NCBI GenBank assembly: GCA_977006965.1
Contig: OZ345377.1
Coordinates: 1,922,001-1,986,000 of the forward strand
Reading direction: 5' to 3'
Origin: Phymatolithon calcareum
Taxonomy: Eukaryota > Rhodophyta > Florideophyceae > Hapalidiales
DNA: 64,000 nucleotides
Position numbers and translations under genes: made by a program. Shown piece after piece: positions 61,630-64,000 of the stretch; position 1 is the stretch's first letter; every line of letters starts with the position of its first letter. The notes beneath the pieces were generated by a model, which saw nothing but the letters and a program-made list of their open reading frames with translations, was not told the DNA's origin and did no database searches.

Positions 61630-62230
61630 TTAGTTTCAGCAAAATCGTTGAGGGACCTTCTCTTTAAAGACGAAGGAGACGGCTTGGAGGCGAGCAGAAA
61701 GAGAAAAATTCCTTATGATATTCCCGGGTCTACTCCCGCCATCATCAGACTACCGGAAGCACGTCACCGCCAATTGGCGATTAAATGGGTATTCGGACGT
61801 TTTCCCCCATTGAGTACCACACTTCTGGAAGACAAATTCGGTGAAATCGTACCAACTCTCATGAACAAGCTCGAAGTGTACCTTCAAAGATATCGACTAA
61901 CAGAAGAGGAGACTAGTGAGACTGAAAAGGCACTTGACAAAGTACTATTCCTCAAAATCGTCTTTTATGGCGACATGGAATAGACCAAGACAAAATAGAA
62001 CGGCAACGCTGAGATTCCTACGAACAGGAGAAGTGGACTCTAAGCTTTTCCCTCCACCTTCTCTGGAGGAGGGTTTTTGCAGCTTGGGCTACGACGATAG
62101 CAACGAGCCCGGGTTTTGCGGACTTTAGCAGAGTAACGGAGCTATCAAGGTAGTAGCATCTGAAACGCATCTCCCTTAAATTCTTATGAGTGTTTCTGAG
62201 GGCGTTTAATAAATTCAAAATTCAAAAAGA
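61630..62230 (+). mobile_element. LINE-A 5'-truncated insertion, 601 bp
   Basis: Perfect 12-bp TSDs ATCGATAAAATC at 61618-61629 and 62231-62242. It encodes the last 111 residues of ORF2 without a stop (SLRDLLFKDEGDGLEASRKR, RHRQLAIKWVFGRFPPLSTT, EKALDKVLFLKIVFYGDME). The 3' UTR is the same as LINE-A at 42684-42931. A few percent of bases differ from 42325-42931, so both are young members of one family. Confidence 0.92.
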
Positions 62231-62242
62231 ATCGATAAAATC

Positions 62243-62471
62243 CTGAACGAGCGCCCACCGGTACTGTATGGAAAGCATAGTCCCATGTTCACTTGATTGC
62301 ACGGTGCATGTGACGCACCGGAGGTACTCGGAGAACCTGGCTCTGGTCATGTCACTGCTTGAAAATGAAGGAGTGAAGATATGCTTGTTCCCCATAGAAA
62401 ACTTCCAAAAATCTCTGCGCCGAACTCATGAGGACGAGTATTCCAAAAATCTTAGCCTTCGTTCTTGTTGC
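62243..62471. other. No recognisable gene
   Basis: Between the LINE-A TSD and the candidate LTR; no motif. Confidence 0.3.
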
Positions 62472-62836
62472 TGTTGAGTATTATTTGCACTGTAGGAACC
62501 CTAGGTGGCCTAAGAGAAGATAGACCGAAGACCCAGGTGGAATGTCAGTCCACAATTTGATTTATTACGACCATATAGATGATTACACTTGTGGGTGTAG
62601 ATGTGGTTCATTATGTACGTATGTGCGGCTCAGGTGCGTAGCTGGCACACCACGACGAGGTCGGTCGAGGGGGGGGATATAAGGAGACTGAGATAGTGCA
62701 AGTAAAGAGAAAAGGGGAGGACACTTCCGGAGTGAGTGGTACGCTTTGGGCGAGCACGGTGCCTCGTGACAGCGTCAGCGACAGCCGCTTGCTTCTCGGA
62801 GAACAGGCTTCTCCGCTGTGACACTCAAAGTTTACA
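62472..62836 (+). repeat. Candidate 5' LTR of an LTR retrotransposon running off the window
   Basis: A TGTTGAGTATT start and a TTTACA end lie immediately upstream of a gag-like ORF. A TATA-like GGATATAAGGAG is at 62675-62690. Four bases after the end, TGGGCCCAGGAAC could be a primer-binding site. The 3' LTR is outside the window, so the borders are inferred. Confidence 0.5.
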
Positions 62837-62839
62837 ATT

Positions 62840-63905
62840 ATGGGCCCAGGAACTTCAAGGTCCCACAGGAGGGGACGTTTCCGGCCGACCTCAAATGCAA
62901 AGTCGTCGAAACCAGGGGAGGTTCCAGTATTTGATGACCGTGCTTATGGTCGTGTTTACCGCAGGAGACTTGTGGAAGTGATACGGTTTCAGGACTTGGC
63001 GAATCCTAATTCTTCGTGCAAACTGACTCTCGGCCAACAAGTCTTTACTATTGTTTCTAATATTCATGGGAGTACTGGACAAAGTCTCGGTCATAACTAG
63101 CATGGTTTACGCGGATATGACGCGAGATGAATTTTCGCAGATCGTTGATGACATTCTCCACACCATTGATCCGATTGACAAGGAGACGGCGTTCCTGGAC
63201 ACGGCCAAGGCGTGGAAAGAATTTATGTTAACATCTCACAGTAAAAGACAAACATTCGACGAGTATTGGAACGAGTATAGTTCGCTCTGCACGCAGTACG
63301 CATACTCGCACGGTGAAGCGGCCCAGTCACCTGGAGTTCAAGAGTTACTCGGGCTGTTGTGCGTTCTAAATGTTCACTTGGACCGGACAGAGTTCAATGT
63401 CGTACTGCAAAACGCCATGGAATACCAGAAGCATGTAATCAACAGAGAAAATCCTCTATCCGTGGCTCGTCTTTCACGCGCTCAGCGCATTGATCTACAG
63501 TCAGTCGCGCAGGCAATGAGCCAATGCAACCGAGGCCCGGGTCTTGGAGTGACGGCGGAGGGTGGAGGTGACTTGAGTGCTACCGCATCTGGTACCGGAG
63601 AGCCTGGGGCAGGAGCTGGTACATCATCCGCTGCGACCGGGACAGTGCCTGACATACCAGAGTTGGTTGCCGGACTGCAAATTAATCTGCATGACATTAA
63701 GAGGCGAGATGCTGCAGCGAGTAAGGCGTTGGAGGCAGCAGCAGTAGCCCTTGAAGCGCTGCCACAAAATCAACAGCCAGAGCAAGTACGCATACATATT
63801 AATGATTCGCGCGCACGTATCAGGGCGAGCATGCAGACAATCGAAAATTGCGAGTCGCTTTCGAACCAGGTGGAGTCCATTCGTCCAACTGCAATGACAT
63901 TTTAA
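62840..63905 (+). pseudogene. Retrotransposon gag polyprotein, in two frames
   Basis: The ATG at 62840 starts MGPGTSRSHRRGRFRPTS, then VPVFDDRAYGRVYRRRLVEV and LTLGQQVFTIVSNIHGS. At about 63065-63085 the frame changes and continues DKVSVITSMVYADMTRDEFS, TAKAWKEFMLTSHSKRQTFD, EYWNEYSSLCTQYAYSHGEA and LLGLLCVLNVHLDRTEFNVV, a gag-like capsid pattern. A Gly/Ala/Thr-rich linker and a helical C-terminus (DAAASKALEAAAVALEALPQ) end at 63905. I see no zinc knuckle and no protease before the window ends. The phase change may be a mutation or a programmed shift. Copia- or gypsy-type cannot be decided without pol. Confidence 0.6.
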
Positions 63906-64000
63906 CGCCACGGTCAGCCAACAGATGACAAGGACGTCGCCATTATTAGTATGGAGTCTGTACGAATCGCATTGCGTAGGCTGGATCACGGAGAGTCTGC

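Noticed and set aside
1-64000. Prokaryotic contig with many small genes
   Set aside because: No operons or ribosome-binding patterns are visible; gypsy, LINE, hAT and MULE families with eukaryotic features dominate. No tRNA or rRNA genes were recognised, though I could not run a dedicated search.

Overview
This is a stretch of nuclear DNA from a eukaryote, made almost entirely of transposable elements in different stages of decay. The host is probably photosynthetic. The best host gene (51680-52754) encodes a protein of the DUF1995/LPA3 type, which is known from plastid-bearing eukaryotes and cyanobacteria, and it has a leader resembling a plastid transit peptide. A red alga would fit, but the sequence does not settle the lineage. 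I saw no rRNA, tRNA, CRISPR or bacterial operon structure.

Non-LTR retrotransposons (LINEs) make up most of the window. I sort them into local families by their 3' ends and protein signatures; these labels are mine, not database names. LINE-A ends in GCGTTTAATAAATTC. LINE-B ends in CTTTTAAATAAACTTGAA. LINE-C ends in GGGAGCTTTTAAAATAAAT. LINE-D is an RT/RNase H type. LINE-E ends in GTTGCCCCAAGCGTCTGCAG with a TTC tail. LINE-F has an AVKWFFDRFPP motif. LINE-G ends in AAATAAACATCTGGACAG. Most copies are 5'-truncated. Several have exact target-site duplications (TSDs), which lets the insertion history be read.

Layout. 1-7.2 kb: element fragments, including copy X of an unclassified element with CTAGTG ends, and a decayed gene. 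7.36-12.06 kb: one secreted or membrane protein gene cut by a LINE-C insertion (14-bp TSD) and by an intact hAT transposon (8-bp TSD). 12.4-14.7 kb: LINE fragments. 14.7-20.1 kb: a complete Ty3/gypsy chromodomain retrotransposon with 278-bp LTRs and a 5-bp TSD. 20-30.4 kb: LINE-B to F fragments, copy Y of the CTAGTG element and an internally deleted hAT. 30.7-31.0 kb: a small intact VOC (glyoxalase-like) gene. 31.4-32.8 kb: inverted-repeat elements bounded by TTAA. 33-34 kb: a MULE transposase remnant. 36.4-45.7 kb: LINE-B, with ORF1 and ORF2, split by a nearly complete LINE-A that itself carries a SINE-like insert. 45.7-50.8 kb: LINE-C and LINE-E, the latter cut by palindromes. 51.7-52.8 kb: the DUF1995 gene. 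53-58.9 kb: LINE-C and LINE-B copies, one LINE-B split by a 925-bp solo LTR with a 29-bp minisatellite. 58.97-60.93 kb: copy Z of the CTAGTG element. 61.6-62.2 kb: a young LINE-A fragment. 62.5-64 kb: the 5' end of another LTR retrotransposon, with its gag, running off the window.

The genes do not form a pathway. The interest lies in nested insertions datable by TSDs, in the unclassified CTAGTG element (three copies whose differences are synonymous in one reading frame), in the TTAA inverted-repeat element, and in a set of perfect palindromes of 30-50 bp.
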